Positions 43,578 to 53,703 are shown, counted from the stretch's first letter. The stretch: 64,000 nt of DNA from Micropruina sonneratiae (GCF_025972045.1 NZ_JAPDHX010000001.1:662787-726786), one strand, 5' to 3'. Made by a program: numbers and translations. The notes: generated by a model from the letters alone, not told the origin.

Positions 43578-45047
43578 GTGACCGCCGTGACTTCCCCGCT
43601 TCTCGACGCCCAGGTTCGCAGCCAGGGCGTCGCTCTGCGCCGCGGCCTGACGCTGCTCGGCATGACCCTGGTCGTGCCCGGCTCGGCCCAGCTCGCCGGC
43701 GGCAACGAACGCATCGGCCGGTTCGCCTTCCGGATCTGGCTGACGCTGATCGCGCTGGCGGTGCTGTTCGGCGTCCTGCTGCTCACCTTCCGTTCGTTCG
43801 CGATCGGCCTGTACGCCAATCCGATCACGCTGCAGCTGTTGCGCTGGGCGAGCCTGGTCCTGGGCGCCGGCTGGGTGCTGCTGTTCATCAACGCGTGGCG
43901 GTTGGGCGACCCTGCCGCGCTGTCGGCGAGGGGCAGGGTGATCGTGCCGGCCGTCGCGTTCGTGCTCGCCCTGGCCGTCGGCTTCGGCTCGTGGAACCTG
44001 GCGGCCGCCTTCGACGCGCAGAGCCGGCTGTTCGGCAATGTCTTCGGGGGCGGTGGCGACGACACCAGCAACCAGGGCCGCTACAACGTCCTGCTGCTCG
44101 GCGGCGATGCCGGCGAGGGCCGCGAGGGGCTGCGGCCCGACACGATGATCGTGGCCAGCATCGACGCCCAGACCGGCCGGACGGTGCTGTTCAGCCTGCC
44201 GCGCAACCTGCAGTGGGCGCCGTTCCCGGATTCCTCGCCGTTGAAGAAGCTGTATCCCAACGGGTACTGGTGCAAGGACGAGTCCTGCCTGCTCAACGCC
44301 GTCTACACACTGGGGATGAACCACAAGGACCTGTACCCGAAGTCGAAGAACGCGGGGATCGAGGCCACCATGGAGGTCATCTCGAACATCCTCGGCCTCG
44401 AGCTCAACTACTACGCGCTGGTCGACCTGAAGGGGTTCAAGACGCTGGTGGACGCCGTCGGCGGCATCACCCTGGACGTCGCCCGCAAGGTGCCGATCGG
44501 TGGCGGCACCGACCTGACCACCGGCCGCAAGTACCCGATCACCGGTTGGATCGGGCCCGGCAAGGATCTGCACCTGGACGGCTACAAGGCGCTGTGGTTC
44601 GCCCGCTCGCGGGAGGGTTCCACCGACTACGAGCGGATGGCCAGGCAGAAGTGCGTGCTGAACGCGATGGTCAAGCAGCTCAACCCGGTGACGGTGCTGA
44701 CCAAGTTCCAGGAGATTGCCAAGGCGGGTGAGGAGATCGTCGCCACCGACGTGCCGACCTCGCAGCTCGGCACGTTGCTCGACCTGGCCCAGCGGGGCAG
44801 GTCCCTGCCGCTGAGCAGCGTCAGCTTCGCGCCGCCGCTGATCCTGCCGGTCAAGCCCGACTTCGCGAAGATCCGCGAGGTGGTGGCGACCAAGATCGCC
44901 GCCTCCGAGGCCAAGGACGACAAGGGCGACCAGCCGAAGACCGCCAGCCCCGACGGGTCCGGCTCGGCGAGCGCCAGGCCGTCGAACCAGTCGACCACGA
45001 GCCAGACCCAGGCCGACGACCTCGATTCGGTCTGCACCGTCAGCTGA
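43578..45047 (+). CDS. LytR-CpsA-Psr (LCP) family cell-wall polymer ligase
   Basis: 489 aa. Three to four membrane helices within residues 15-150 precede an extracytoplasmic LCP domain with [12 protein letters not shown] and [12 protein letters not shown]. The family transfers lipid-linked polymers such as arabinogalactan or teichoic acid to peptidoglycan. The C-terminal 50 residues are a disordered Ser/Thr/Asp-rich tail with a Cys near the end. GTG at 43578 is 6 bases after AATACT. Its place beside the TIGR03089 and manC genes matches the mycobacterial Rv3267-Rv3268 area. Confidence 0.9.
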   Translation: MTAVTSPLLDAQVRSQGVALRRGLTLLGMTLVVPGSAQLAGGNERIGRFAFRIWLTLIALAVLFGVLLLTFRSFAIGLYANPITLQLLRWASLVLGAGWVLLFINAWRLGDPAALSARGRVIVPAVAFVLALAVGFGSWNLAAAFDAQSRLFGNVFGGGGDDTSNQGRYNVLLLGGDAGEGREGLRPDTMIVASIDAQTGRTVLFSLPRNLQWAPFPDSSPLKKLYPNGYWCKDESCLLNAVYTLGMNHKDLYPKSKNAGIEATMEVISNILGLELNYYALVDLKGFKTLVDAVGGITLDVARKVPIGGGTDLTTGRKYPITGWIGPGKDLHLDGYKALWFARSREGSTDYERMARQKCVLNAMVKQLNPVTVLTKFQEIAKAGEEIVATDVPTSQLGTLLDLAQRGRSLPLSSVSFAPPLILPVKPDFAKIREVVATKIAASEAKDDKGDQPKTASPDGSGSASARPSNQSTTSQTQADDLDSVCTVS

Positions 45048-45074
45048 CGCCGCGCCTGCCGGCCGGCCGACGGC

Positions 45075-45941
45075 TCAGCGCAGTTCGCCGGTGCCCAGGA
45101 TGTCGAACACCCACTGCCCGATCGCGTTGCAGTAGGCGCGGCCCAGGTCGAAGGTGGTCGTCCGGGTCATGATCGTCAGCAGGTAGTCGCGGCCGTCGCC
45201 CGACACGTGCCCGATCGAGTTCACCGCCCACAGATTGTCCGTGGAGGCGAACTGCACCCAGCCGTTCTTCAGCTGCACCTGCACCGAGCCGCTGCGCGGG
45301 GCGCCGACGCCCCAGGCCTGGTCGTCCTCGACCTGACCCATCAGCCCCAGCAGGTACTGGCGTTCGCTGTCGGTGAGGGCGTCGGTGCCGCCCTGCACCA
45401 GCTGGCGGACGAACGAGCGCTGGTCGTTCGGGGTCGTCCACGTCCAGCTCCAGAAGTCCTTCTCCGCCGAGCTGTGGGTGTGCTTCAGCGTCAGGTCGCC
45501 GGCCAGCGCGTCGTAGGCCTCCCGGCCACCCGCCCACGCCCACAGGGCGTCGGCGGAGTCGTTGTCCGAGTTGCGGATCGCCTTCTCGGCCTGCGCCGCC
45601 CGCTCGGCGGGCAGCGGCTGCTCCAGGTTGTCGGCACGCGCCTTGCGCAGCGCCATCGACACGATCATCGGTTTGGCCATCGAGGCGCTCTGGCTGGCGA
45701 AGCCGCCGCGGAAGTTCCAGGTGGCACCGGTGCGCAGGTCCTCCACCGAGGCCCCCAGCAGCTCCTGACCCTCGGCGATCGCGGTGAGCGCCGCCTTGAG
45801 TTGCTGGCGGACGGTCCCGGTGGGCGAGGGCGACGGTGCCGGCACGCTGACGCCGCGGCTGCAGCCGGCCAGCAGGACGCCGCCCAGGCCCAGCAAGGCG
45901 GCGCGGCGCGAGAACTCGGGGGACAGCGGGGCGGAACTCAC
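45075..45941 (-). CDS. Class A beta-lactamase-fold serine hydrolase, lipoprotein
   Basis: 288 aa. The N-terminus SRRAALLGLGGVLLAGC looks like a Tat-type lipoprotein signal. The three active-site motifs of class A/PBP-like enzymes are visible: SMAK (SxxK, about residue 87), SDN in RNSDNDSAD, and KNG in QLKNGW. A beta-lactamase or a peptidoglycan-processing role are both possible. GTG at 45941 is 6 bases after AATGAT on the minus strand. Confidence 0.78.
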   Translation of the reverse strand: MSSAPLSPEFSRRAALLGLGGVLLAGCSRGVSVPAPSPSPTGTVRQQLKAALTAIAEGQELLGASVEDLRTGATWNFRGGFASQSASMAKPMIVSMALRKARADNLEQPLPAERAAQAEKAIRNSDNDSADALWAWAGGREAYDALAGDLTLKHTHSSAEKDFWSWTWTTPNDQRSFVRQLVQGGTDALTDSERQYLLGLMGQVEDDQAWGVGAPRSGSVQVQLKNGWVQFASTDNLWAVNSIGHVSGDGRDYLLTIMTRTTTFDLGRAYCNAIGQWVFDILGTGELR

Positions 45942-45948
45942 GCCGTCA

Positions 45949-46644
45949 TCATTCCACGCAGCGCTCCGCGGCCCGGATCGCGACGAGCCGCGCGTCGTCG
46001 GCGTCCCCCTCGACGACCACCGCCGAGCCGCCGCCGAGCAGGGGGGCGAGGATCGCCGCGCGCAGCGTGCCCAGCGCATCGCTGGGACGGACCAGGACGC
46101 GATCGGCGACCGGCTCGACGGCGGCCACCTCGGCGTGCGAGAGCACGGCGGTGCCGTCGATCCAGGCGGGGGCGTTCGCGGCGGCGGGCAGGCTGCCCGC
46201 CCGATCGGGCTGTGCCAGGGCCTCGGTGGTGAAGTCGAGCACGCCCGTCGGCAGGTCGCGCAGTCCCATGCCGAGCGGGTGCAGCGAGCAGGCCAGGGTC
46301 GCTCCCGGCACCACCGGACGCGGATCGTCCGGCCCGATGACCGCCACGTCGGCGTCCGGGTCGTCGGCGAGTTCCACGACGCACTCGCGCTGCCAGGCCG
46401 CCAGCGGCCACAGCAGCGTCATCCAGTGCCCGGGCCGGCGGCTCGCCAGCGGCAGCGCGACGCGGCCCGAGTCGGCACCCAGGTCCTCGATCAGGTTCGC
46501 GGTCTTGGCCACCCAGTTGGCGAAGGTGGTCGCGCTCAGCTCGGTGCGGCCGCCGCCGGCCAGGTCGTAGTGGGTGAGCAGCGGGTCGGCTCCGGCGCTG
46601 CGCGCCCGGCGTTGCAGGGCGGCCACGGCCACGGGTATGTCCAT
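45949..46644 (-). CDS. TIGR03089-family protein
   Basis: 231 aa. The sequence around YDLAGGGRTELSATTFANWVAKTANLI, which resembles the start of an AMP-binding (acyl-CoA synthetase-like) domain, is characteristic of TIGR03089, an actinobacterial family of unknown function. It is far shorter than a true synthetase and lacks its ATP loops. ATG at 46644 is 7 bases after TACCAT (minus 46657-46652), which decides between two ATGs three codons apart. Divergent from manC. Confidence 0.75.
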   Translation of the reverse strand: MDIPVAVAALQRRARSAGADPLLTHYDLAGGGRTELSATTFANWVAKTANLIEDLGADSGRVALPLASRRPGHWMTLLWPLAAWQRECVVELADDPDADVAVIGPDDPRPVVPGATLACSLHPLGMGLRDLPTGVLDFTTEALAQPDRAGSLPAAANAPAWIDGTAVLSHAEVAAVEPVADRVLVRPSDALGTLRAAILAPLLGGGSAVVVEGDADDARLVAIRAAERCVE

Positions 46645-46681
46645 GCCCTGCATGGTAGGAGCCGGACGATATCGTCATGCC

Positions 46682-47761
46682 ATGCGCTTCGCGGTGATCA
46701 TGGCCGGCGGCTCCGGAACTCGGCTGTGGCCGCTGTCCCGACAGGGCACCCCCAAGCAGCTCCTGCGGCTGATCGAGGGCAAGTCCCTGCTCAGGATCGC
46801 CTTCGAGCGGCTCGGCGACCTGGTGCCGCCCGAGCGCGTGCTGGTCTGCACCGGTGCCGCCTACGCCGACCAGGTGGCGGCCGAGCTGCCCGAGGTCCCG
46901 GCACGGAACATCCTCGGCGAGCCGGAGGGCCGGGACTCGTTGAACGCGGTGGCCTGGCCGGCCGCGGTGATCGCCGCCCGTGATCCGGACGCCGTGATCG
47001 CCCAGGTGACCGCAGACCAGCTGATCGAGCCGGTGGCGGTGTTCACCGACACCCTGGCCGAGGCGTTCGAGGTCGCAGAGACCGACGCGTCCGCGCTGGT
47101 CACGCTGGGGGTGGTCCCCACCAGTGCGCACACCGGCTACGGCTACCTGCACCGCGGTGAGGCGATCGAGGGTTACGGGCACACCCACCGGGTGCTGGAG
47201 TTCCGCGAGAAGCCCGACCTGGTGACGGCCAGCGAGTACCTGGCCTCGGGCGAGTACTGGTGGAACGCCGGCATGTTCGTGTGGCGGGCGAGCACCTTCC
47301 TGGAGCAGTTGAAGGCGCTGCACCCGGTCACCCACGCCGCCGTGCTCGACCTGGCCGCGCACCCGGGGCGGCTGGCCGAGATCTTCCCGACCCTGCACAA
47401 GACGTCGGTCGACTACGGGATCATGGAGCCGGTCTCAGCGGGTGCCGGCACCGCGCACGTGGTCGCGGTGGCGCTGCCGGTGCAGTGGCGCGACGTCGGT
47501 GGCTACGCCTCGCTGGCCGAGATCCTCACCCACGACGCCGCCGGCAACGCGCTGATCGGGGCGTCGGTCCGACTGGACTCCGCCGACAACGTCATCATCA
47601 ACACCGCCGGGGACGACCACCTGATCGGGCTGCTGGGCTGCTCGGGGCTGGTCGTGGTGACCACCGCCGAGATCACCATGGTGGCTCCGGTCGACTCGGC
47701 CGAGCGGATCCGTGAGCTGGTGGCCCTGGTCCGCGCCGAGGCGGGCGACAAGCATGCCTGA
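46682..47761 (+). CDS. manC: Mannose-1-phosphate guanylyltransferase
   Basis: 359 aa. GMP-type nucleotidyltransferase with signature FAVIMAGGSGTRLWPLSRQGTPKQLL, then EPEGRDSLNAVAWPA, the metal/sugar site VTADQLIE (VxADH-like) and FREKPD. It makes GDP-mannose for glycans. No C-terminal cupin isomerase domain, so it has only the transferase function. The ATG at 46682 is 6 bases after TATCGT. With manB and the SIS isomerase it completes mannose activation. Confidence 0.9.
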   Translation: MRFAVIMAGGSGTRLWPLSRQGTPKQLLRLIEGKSLLRIAFERLGDLVPPERVLVCTGAAYADQVAAELPEVPARNILGEPEGRDSLNAVAWPAAVIAARDPDAVIAQVTADQLIEPVAVFTDTLAEAFEVAETDASALVTLGVVPTSAHTGYGYLHRGEAIEGYGHTHRVLEFREKPDLVTASEYLASGEYWWNAGMFVWRASTFLEQLKALHPVTHAAVLDLAAHPGRLAEIFPTLHKTSVDYGIMEPVSAGAGTAHVVAVALPVQWRDVGGYASLAEILTHDAAGNALIGASVRLDSADNVIINTAGDDHLIGLLGCSGLVVVTTAEITMVAPVDSAERIRELVALVRAEAGDKHA

Positions 47762-47794
47762 CCGCCGCGTCCCCTCCACCCCGAAAGGCCGGCC

Positions 47795-48490
47795 GTGCTC
47801 GACAATCTGAAACGCATCCGGCAGCCGGTCACCTGGGCGGTGCTGGCGATCATCAGCGCGTCGTTGGTGCTGGGTATCGTGCGGCTCGCGCTGCTGGTGT
47901 TCTGGGAGAAGACCCAGGTGTTCGCGGCCTTCCAGGAGATCGGCCAGTCGATCATGAACCTGTCGCTGGTGCTGGCCCTGGTCGGCCTGGTGTGCGCCTG
48001 CCTGTTCGTGCCGCCGGCGACCCGCCACGCCGTCCGGCTGGCGAAGTTGTCGGCCTGGGTGATCGCGATCGGCACGCTGCTGCAGCTGGTCTGCCTGCTG
48101 CTCGGCCTGGCCGCCTCGGCCAACGCCTTCGGCGTGATCATGGAGATCCTCGGCGGCCTGCTCGACGTGGCACTCAAGGCGGTCGCCGCCGGGGTGTTGT
48201 GGATCCTGGTGCGGGGCGTCAGCTCCGGCCGGTTCGAGATGGCGCCCGCGGTGCCCGAGGTCGAGCACGCGCCCGACAAGCCGCGCAACCAGCCGGTGTG
48301 GCGTCCCGAAAAGGCCACCGGGACGGCGTGGCGCAGCGCCCGCGAAGCGGCCAGTGGGGCGCGTCCGGACGTCGGCGCCGCGGACGAGCCGACGGCGTCC
48401 GAACCTGCCGCAAAGGCTCCGGAGATCGCCCCGTCACCCGCTCCGAAGAGCAAATGGCAGCCCCGGCGCCGCGAAGGCGGAGGAAATTAG
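47795..48490 (+). CDS. Four-helix membrane protein with disordered C-terminus
   Basis: 231 aa. Four hydrophobic helices between residues 12 and 140, then about 90 residues of Pro/Ala/Glu-rich disordered sequence ending in a basic cluster (KSKWQPRRREGGGN). No certain family; DUF2975 is conceivable. GAAAGG precedes GTG at 47795. It is 33 bases after manC and probably co-transcribed. Confidence 0.65.
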   Translation: MLDNLKRIRQPVTWAVLAIISASLVLGIVRLALLVFWEKTQVFAAFQEIGQSIMNLSLVLALVGLVCACLFVPPATRHAVRLAKLSAWVIAIGTLLQLVCLLLGLAASANAFGVIMEILGGLLDVALKAVAAGVLWILVRGVSSGRFEMAPAVPEVEHAPDKPRNQPVWRPEKATGTAWRSAREAASGARPDVGAADEPTASEPAAKAPEIAPSPAPKSKWQPRRREGGGN

Positions 48491-48502
48491 CACCACTCCG
48501 GG

Positions 48503-48531
48503 TTGACTTAGTGGAACGACAAGCATGTAAT
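48503..48531 (+). promoter_or_regulatory. Sigma-70-type promoter of the WhiB gene
   Basis: TTGACT (48503-48508) and TGTAAT (48526-48531) are separated by 17 bases. This is the clearest -35/-10 pair in the window. It lies 49 bases before the whiB start, so this gene, unlike many neighbours, has a real 5' leader with a GGAGGAAA site. Confidence 0.7.
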
Positions 48532-48579
48532 TTCCTCCATGTAGTTCAACCGGGCTGCACCGGGTCGAGGAGGAAAGCC

Positions 48580-48843
48580 ATGCATGAGCTGGTGGCTCTG
48601 GAGTTTGACGAAGGCGACGAGGGTGCGCTCGGTTGGCAGGAGCGCGCACTGTGCGCTCAGACCGACCCCGAGGCATTCTTCCCCGAGAAGGGTGGCTCCA
48701 CCCGCGAGGCGAAGCGGGTCTGCCAGAGTTGCGACGTGCGTAGCGAATGCCTCGAGTACGCGCTGGGCAACGACGAACGCTTCGGCATCTGGGGCGGGCT
48801 GTCCGAACGCGAGCGCCGCAAGCTGAAGAAGCGCGCCGTCTGA
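48580..48843 (+). CDS. WhiB-family iron-sulfur transcriptional regulator (WhiB2-like)
   Basis: 87 aa. The four cluster-binding Cys follow the pattern C-x(23)-C-x2-C-x5-C (LCAQTDP, then VCQSCDVRSEC). The GIWGG turn and the basic C-terminal helix ERERRKLKKR are intact. It binds a [4Fe-4S] cluster and acts with the principal sigma factor. Position upstream of the GT2-manB cluster matches whiB2/whmD, a septation-linked regulator. Strong site GGAGGAAA lies at 48569-48576. Confidence 0.93.
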   Translation: MHELVALEFDEGDEGALGWQERALCAQTDPEAFFPEKGGSTREAKRVCQSCDVRSECLEYALGNDERFGIWGGLSERERRKLKKRAV

Positions 48844-48907
48844 GCGTGCTCGCATCGGTGCATCGCGGCGCCGGTGACCGAGCCGAGCGCGACTACCCTA
48901 GGGCAGC

Positions 48908-51751
48908 GTGACCGACCCCTGGGCCTGGCTGACCGCCGATGGTGAGCCGCGCGAGCTCGACCTGGCGGCCCACCCGGTGAGCGCCCTGGTGCTCACCGAC
49001 GCAGCCGACAGGATGCGGCCGCTGCTGGCGGCCCAGACCGTGCAGCCCGACGAGGTCATCGTCGCCGACACCCTCGCCGAGGCCGCCGAGCGCGCCACCG
49101 GTCGCTGGCTGTGGCTGTTCCCCTGTGCCGTGCAACCCGCACCCGACGCCCTCGAAGAGCTGCTCGCCACGGCGTCCGATGCCCCCCGGAACGCCGTCGC
49201 CGGACCCCTGCTGGTGCTGCGGCGCCGGCGCGCCCGGGTCGACCTGGTGGAATCCTGCGGGCTGACCACCACCCCGGGCGGCCGGGTGGTGCCGGCCGTC
49301 GAGGCCGGTGAGCCCGACCAGGGCCAGCTGAGCACCGAGCTCGTCCTGGGCGTCGACCTGGCGGGGGCCTTGGTGAGCCGCGACGCGTGGCAGCAGGCGC
49401 CGGGAGTACTCACCGGGGTTCCGGACGCGCTGGCCGGCGTCGAACTCGGCCGGCGGATCAACTCTCTGGGCATGCGGGTGATCGCCGAGCCGGCGGCGAG
49501 GGTGGTGCGGACCTCGTCCGAGCCGGTGGACGCCGTCGAGCTGCGGGCCTGGGAGCTGCGGATCGCCGCCGCGGCCGGCGGCGTGTGGACGAGGCTGCGG
49601 CTGCTGGTCGGCAGCGTGCTGGCCGCCCTGGGCTTCCTGCTCGGCAAGGACGCCGCCGGCGCCGCCGCCGAACTGCGCGGCGTGCGGCGCTGGCTGGCCG
49701 ACCCCGACGCCCGCGCCCGGCTGGCCGGACGCCGTGTCGACAGAGCGGCACTGGCCGGGCTGACCCCGACCCGTCGGCAGTTGCTGGCGGCCGCCCTGGA
49801 CCGCGCCGCGGCCCGCGCCGCCGAGGCCTGGACGCAGTTGGCCGACAACGAGGACCGGACGTCGCTGGACGAGCTGACCGGCGACGACTTCTCCGCCCGG
49901 GGCCCGTTGCAGCGGTTGTCGCCGCTGTCGGTCGGGGCCTGGGTGCTGGGGTTGACGGCGGTGGTCGCCGGCCGCCGCCTGGTCGGCGAGGGCCGGCTGG
50001 TCGGTGACGGCCTGCTGGTCTCGCAGCAGAGCTGGACCGAACTGGTGCAGGCCTGGCTCGATCCCGTCGCCGGCGCCGCGAGCCTGGCCGGGCCGCCGTG
50101 GCTGGGCGGCACCGCCCTCGCCTCCCTGGTGACGTTCGGACAGGTGGAATGGCTGGTCACGGCGGGGGTCTTCGTCGCCGTCCCGCTCGCCTGGCTGCTG
50201 GCACTGCGGGCGCTGCGGGCCCAGCAGGTCGAGGGCCCGGCGGCCCTGCTGGCAGCCCTGGGCTACGCGTTGTCGCCGGTGCTGGTGGGTGCGCTGGGCG
50301 GCGGCTGGCTCGGCGTGCTGGCCTGGGCGGTGTTACTGCCGCTGCTGGCCCACGCGCTGATCGCCTGGGTCCAGGACCACAGCTGGCGCAGTGCCGGGGC
50401 GATCGCGTTGTGGCTGGCTCTCGCGGTCACCGCGCTGCCGCCGGCCTGGCCGCTGGTGCTGCTGGTGATGTTGACGGCCCGCGGGGTGCGCAGCCTGCGG
50501 GGGGCGCTGCAGTGGCTGCTGGTGGCGGCGTCCGGCCTGGTCGGGCTGGGTCCGGCCGGGTTCGCCTGGTGGCAGTTCCCCGGACGCTTCCTGACCTCGC
50601 CCTCGCCGGCGCTGGCCGGCACGGGCGTCCCGGACCCGTGGCTGCTGGCGCTGGCGCACCCGACCGGGACCGCCACCGCGGCGCCGTTGTGGGTGTGCGC
50701 GGCGGTGACCGGCACCGCCTGGCTGCTGGCGCTGCTCGGCCTGTGGCGCCGGCCGCGGCGGGCCTGGCCGGGGTTCGCCGTCGCCGCGGCGGGGCTGCTG
50801 GCGGCGGTGCTGCTGTCACGGTTGGTGGTGTGGGTGCCCCCGGGTGTGCAGGCCCGGCCACAGGCGCTGCCCTGGCTGGTGCTGATGCTCGGCGGGCTGG
50901 CACTGGCCGCGGCGAACGGGCTGACCGGGCTGGCGGCCCAACTGCGGCACCACACGCTCGGCGCCTGGCACGCGGCGGTGCTCGCGATGACGGTGCTGGC
51001 GGTGGCGGCTGTCGGGACGGGCGCGGTGTGGTGGGGCTGGCAGGGCGCCGAGGGCCTGCAGCGCACCCGATCGGATGCGCTGCCGCCGTTCGTCCGGGTG
51101 GCGATGACAGCGGACGCCCCGGTGCGCACCCTGGCCATCGAACGCGGGCCGGACCGGATCACCTGGTCGCTGCTCGAGGGCGACCTGCCGCGGCTCGGTG
51201 AGGACGAGCGCGGGCTGCCCGGAACCGTCGAACCGCAGAGCGGGGTGGCGGCGTCGGTGGTGAACCGGTTGCTGTCCGGCAGCGGCGACAACGAGTTGAC
51301 CGCCGATCTGGTGCGGCTCGGGGTCGGCTACGTGTGGCTGGGCGGCAGCGACGCCGAGCTGCGCACGGCGATCGGCAACGTGCCCGGGCTGGGCATCGGC
51401 ACCGGCGACGATGCCGGTGCCACCTGGTCGGTGCCGGGCGGGGCACGCGCGGTCGTCGAGAGCGCCCGCGTGGAGGCCACCGGTGACGGGCTCACGATCG
51501 GGCCGGGCGGCGACTACCGCAGGCTGGTGCTGGCCGAGGTGGCCGACCCGCGGTGGTGGGCCACCGTCGACGGCCGCCCGCTCACCCCGGTGACGCTCGC
51601 CGATGGACGCCAGGGCTTCGAACTCGGCACCGCCAGGGGCGTGCTGCACTACGGGCTCGCCGGCGACGGGCCGGCCTGGCCGCTGGCGCAGCTGGGCGGG
51701 CTGGTGGTGCTGGCGGTGCTGGCCGCTCCCCGGACCGGGAGGCGGCGATGA
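48908..51751 (+). CDS. Large GT2-like glycosyltransferase with polytopic membrane region
   Basis: 947 aa. Residues about 1-220 form a divergent GT-A-like domain (VSALVLTDAADRMRPLLAAQ, then GRWLWLFPCAV); the usual DxD is not obvious. Residues about 300-720 contain ten or more helices, then an extracytoplasmic domain and a final helix. It matches the large membrane glycosyltransferases that stand between whiB2 and manB in many actinobacteria. TACCCT lies 8 bases before GTG at 48908. The stop overlaps the DUF5719 gene. Confidence 0.82.
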   Translation: MTDPWAWLTADGEPRELDLAAHPVSALVLTDAADRMRPLLAAQTVQPDEVIVADTLAEAAERATGRWLWLFPCAVQPAPDALEELLATASDAPRNAVAGPLLVLRRRRARVDLVESCGLTTTPGGRVVPAVEAGEPDQGQLSTELVLGVDLAGALVSRDAWQQAPGVLTGVPDALAGVELGRRINSLGMRVIAEPAARVVRTSSEPVDAVELRAWELRIAAAAGGVWTRLRLLVGSVLAALGFLLGKDAAGAAAELRGVRRWLADPDARARLAGRRVDRAALAGLTPTRRQLLAAALDRAAARAAEAWTQLADNEDRTSLDELTGDDFSARGPLQRLSPLSVGAWVLGLTAVVAGRRLVGEGRLVGDGLLVSQQSWTELVQAWLDPVAGAASLAGPPWLGGTALASLVTFGQVEWLVTAGVFVAVPLAWLLALRALRAQQVEGPAALLAALGYALSPVLVGALGGGWLGVLAWAVLLPLLAHALIAWVQDHSWRSAGAIALWLALAVTALPPAWPLVLLVMLTARGVRSLRGALQWLLVAASGLVGLGPAGFAWWQFPGRFLTSPSPALAGTGVPDPWLLALAHPTGTATAAPLWVCAAVTGTAWLLALLGLWRRPRRAWPGFAVAAAGLLAAVLLSRLVVWVPPGVQARPQALPWLVLMLGGLALAAANGLTGLAAQLRHHTLGAWHAAVLAMTVLAVAAVGTGAVWWGWQGAEGLQRTRSDALPPFVRVAMTADAPVRTLAIERGPDRITWSLLEGDLPRLGEDERGLPGTVEPQSGVAASVVNRLLSGSGDNELTADLVRLGVGYVWLGGSDAELRTAIGNVPGLGIGTGDDAGATWSVPGGARAVVESARVEATGDGLTIGPGGDYRRLVLAEVADPRWWATVDGRPLTPVTLADGRQGFELGTARGVLHYGLAGDGPAWPLAQLGGLVVLAVLAAPRTGRRR

Positions 51752-53136
51752 GGCGGCTGATAATGCCCGCGGCCGTGGCGGTCGCGTTGGTCCTCGCCCT
51801 GGTGGGTGCCGCTGCGGTGCCGGTCCAGCAGTTCGCCGCCGTCGCGGTTCCCGACGACGACCGCGCGCGGGAGGCGGTGGCCTGCCCGGTGGTGCCCGGC
51901 TCGGACAGCGCCACGACCGTTGCGGCGGGTTCCCCCCAGGCCGAACTGGCCAGTGCCGCGTTGGCGACGCCCGAGCGGACGTCGCCGATCAGCGGATCGT
52001 TGGCGGTGCTGCCGGCCACCGGCGACCCGCTGATCGTGTCCGCGCCACGGCAGGACGAGCTCTCGGCCACCAGCCGTGTCGCGGTCGGCACCGGTGAGGA
52101 CCGCGGCCTGTCGATGGTCTCCTGCGGGCGGCCGCTGACCAGCGCCTGGTTCGCCGGCGTCCGCTCGGGGCCGGGCGCCGTCGCGGAGGTCGAGCTGATC
52201 AACAGCGACGCCCAGGACGCCAGCGTCGACCTCACCGTCTACGGGCCCGAGGGCCGGGTGACCGCACCCGGGTCACGCGGCGTGATCGTCGACGCGCACT
52301 CCCGGCGAGTGCTGCCGCTGGGCCCGGTGTTCAGCCTGGAGCAACCGGTGTCGATCCGGCTCGCCACGTCGTCCGGCCGGGTGTCGGCGGTGGTCAGGCA
52401 GCGAATCCGGGACGACGCGGTGCCGTCCGGCGCCGACTGGCTGCCGGCCGCGGCCGAGCCCTCGACGTCCGTCGTGGTGCCGGGAGTGCCGGCCGGGGGT
52501 GGCGGCCGCGAGTTGGTGGTCGTCAACCCGGGGGACCGCACGGCCACCGTGACCCTGCAGGTGCTGGGTGCCGACGGCCCGACCGCGGTCCCCGGCGTCG
52601 AGACGATCGACCTGCCGCCGCAGACCAGCCGCAGCGTGCCGCTCGACGGGGCCTTGGCCGGCTCGCCGGTCGGGCTGCTGCTGACCTCTGAACAGCCGGT
52701 GGCGGCCGCGGTGCTGAGCGGCAACGGCGGAGCGGCGGGCGAGCGTGAGTTCTCCGCCCAGGTCGCCACGACGCCGCTGGCCGGCCCGGGCGTGCTCGCG
52801 CTCAGCGCGGGCCGGGCGGTCACCCCGGCGTTGATGCTGAGCAACGCGGGGCAGCAGCCCGCCCGCGCGAGGATCACGGTCACCGCCCTCGACGGCACGG
52901 TGCTGCGGCAACGCAGCGTGGAGATGGCCGCGCTCGCCCAGGCGCGGGTGCCGCTGCCCCGGCTGACGAACGCCCTGGTTCGGGTCGAACCGGAGACCCC
53001 GGGGGTGCTGTACGCCTCGGTCGCCGTGCGGGCCCGGCTCAACGACCTGGTGGGCACCGCGTCACTGGCGATGGTCTCGGGTGCGGCCGCGGCGGACCTT
53101 CCCGAGATCCGGCACGACCCGAGGATCGGCGGCTGA
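51748..53136 (+). CDS. DUF5719 secreted or membrane-anchored protein
   Basis: 462 aa. An N-terminal hydrophobic helix (residues about 3-28, signal or anchor) is followed by repeated beta-sandwich-like segments. DUF5719 proteins are found beside the big glycosyltransferase in this actinobacterial locus. Presumably extracytoplasmic; no enzymatic motif seen. ATG at 51748 overlaps the glycosyltransferase stop (ATGA), so the two gene products are likely partners. Confidence 0.8.
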   Translation: MRRLIMPAAVAVALVLALVGAAAVPVQQFAAVAVPDDDRAREAVACPVVPGSDSATTVAAGSPQAELASAALATPERTSPISGSLAVLPATGDPLIVSAPRQDELSATSRVAVGTGEDRGLSMVSCGRPLTSAWFAGVRSGPGAVAEVELINSDAQDASVDLTVYGPEGRVTAPGSRGVIVDAHSRRVLPLGPVFSLEQPVSIRLATSSGRVSAVVRQRIRDDAVPSGADWLPAAAEPSTSVVVPGVPAGGGGRELVVVNPGDRTATVTLQVLGADGPTAVPGVETIDLPPQTSRSVPLDGALAGSPVGLLLTSEQPVAAAVLSGNGGAAGEREFSAQVATTPLAGPGVLALSAGRAVTPALMLSNAGQQPARARITVTALDGTVLRQRSVEMAALAQARVPLPRLTNALVRVEPETPGVLYASVAVRARLNDLVGTASLAMVSGAAAADLPEIRHDPRIGG

Positions 53137-53152
53137 GCGCCTGCGGGCGCCG

Positions 53153-53599
53153 TCAGTCCCAGTCGTCGTCGGTGGCCCAACCCTCCGGGTCCAGCTCCTC
53201 GAGCGAAATCTCGGTCAGCGCGTGCAACTGTTCGACCAGCGTCCGGAAGACCAGGATGCGCAGCCCCTTGCGGGTCCGCGCCCGGTGCTCCAACGGACGC
53301 CGGTACAACACCACCTGGCCGTTGCGGTCGGGTTCCCGGCCGACGGCCGCCGCGAGCGGCACCCGGTCTCGGCTCCAGCCGCTGACCGCACCCGGGACGT
53401 CCTCGACCCCGACGTCGATCCCGATCAGGGCCTGCGGGCAGTTGGCCGACACCCGGCCGACGGCCTGGCTGACGCAGGCCGTGAAATACTCGGCCCGCTG
53501 GGGCCGGCTGCGCAGGGGGACGGGCGCCCCGGTGAGCGGGTTGGGCAGCGCCAACGGCCCGCGCAGGCCGCGGCCGTGACGTTCCCGGCGGTGTGACAT
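53153..53599 (-). CDS. Metallopeptidase-family-like protein (Rv3259 type) without HExxH
   Basis: 148 aa. A basic N-terminus (MSHRRERHGRGLRGPLALP) leads to a small alpha/beta domain with VVLYRRPLEHRARTRKGL. That segment is typical of the conserved actinobacterial protein beside whiB2 annotated as metallopeptidase family. The zinc motif HExxH cannot be found; EQLHALTEI stands in its place, so peptidase activity is doubtful. TAGCCT (minus 53611-53606) is 6 bases before the ATG. Confidence 0.62.
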   Translation of the reverse strand: MSHRRERHGRGLRGPLALPNPLTGAPVPLRSRPQRAEYFTACVSQAVGRVSANCPQALIGIDVGVEDVPGAVSGWSRDRVPLAAAVGREPDRNGQVVLYRRPLEHRARTRKGLRILVFRTLVEQLHALTEISLEELDPEGWATDDDWD

Positions 53600-53703
53600 G
53601 GGGCAAGGCTAGCCAGTGCGGCGCGGACCAACCCTCCACCCGACGTGCAGGGTGGCGCGTCGGTTGCGCGACGTCAGGGGGGTCAGCCGGTAGTGTCACG
53701 CGG

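Noticed and set aside
48844-48900. Terminator after whiB
   Set aside because: No clear inverted repeat; the segment is better explained by the TACCCT promoter of the next gene.
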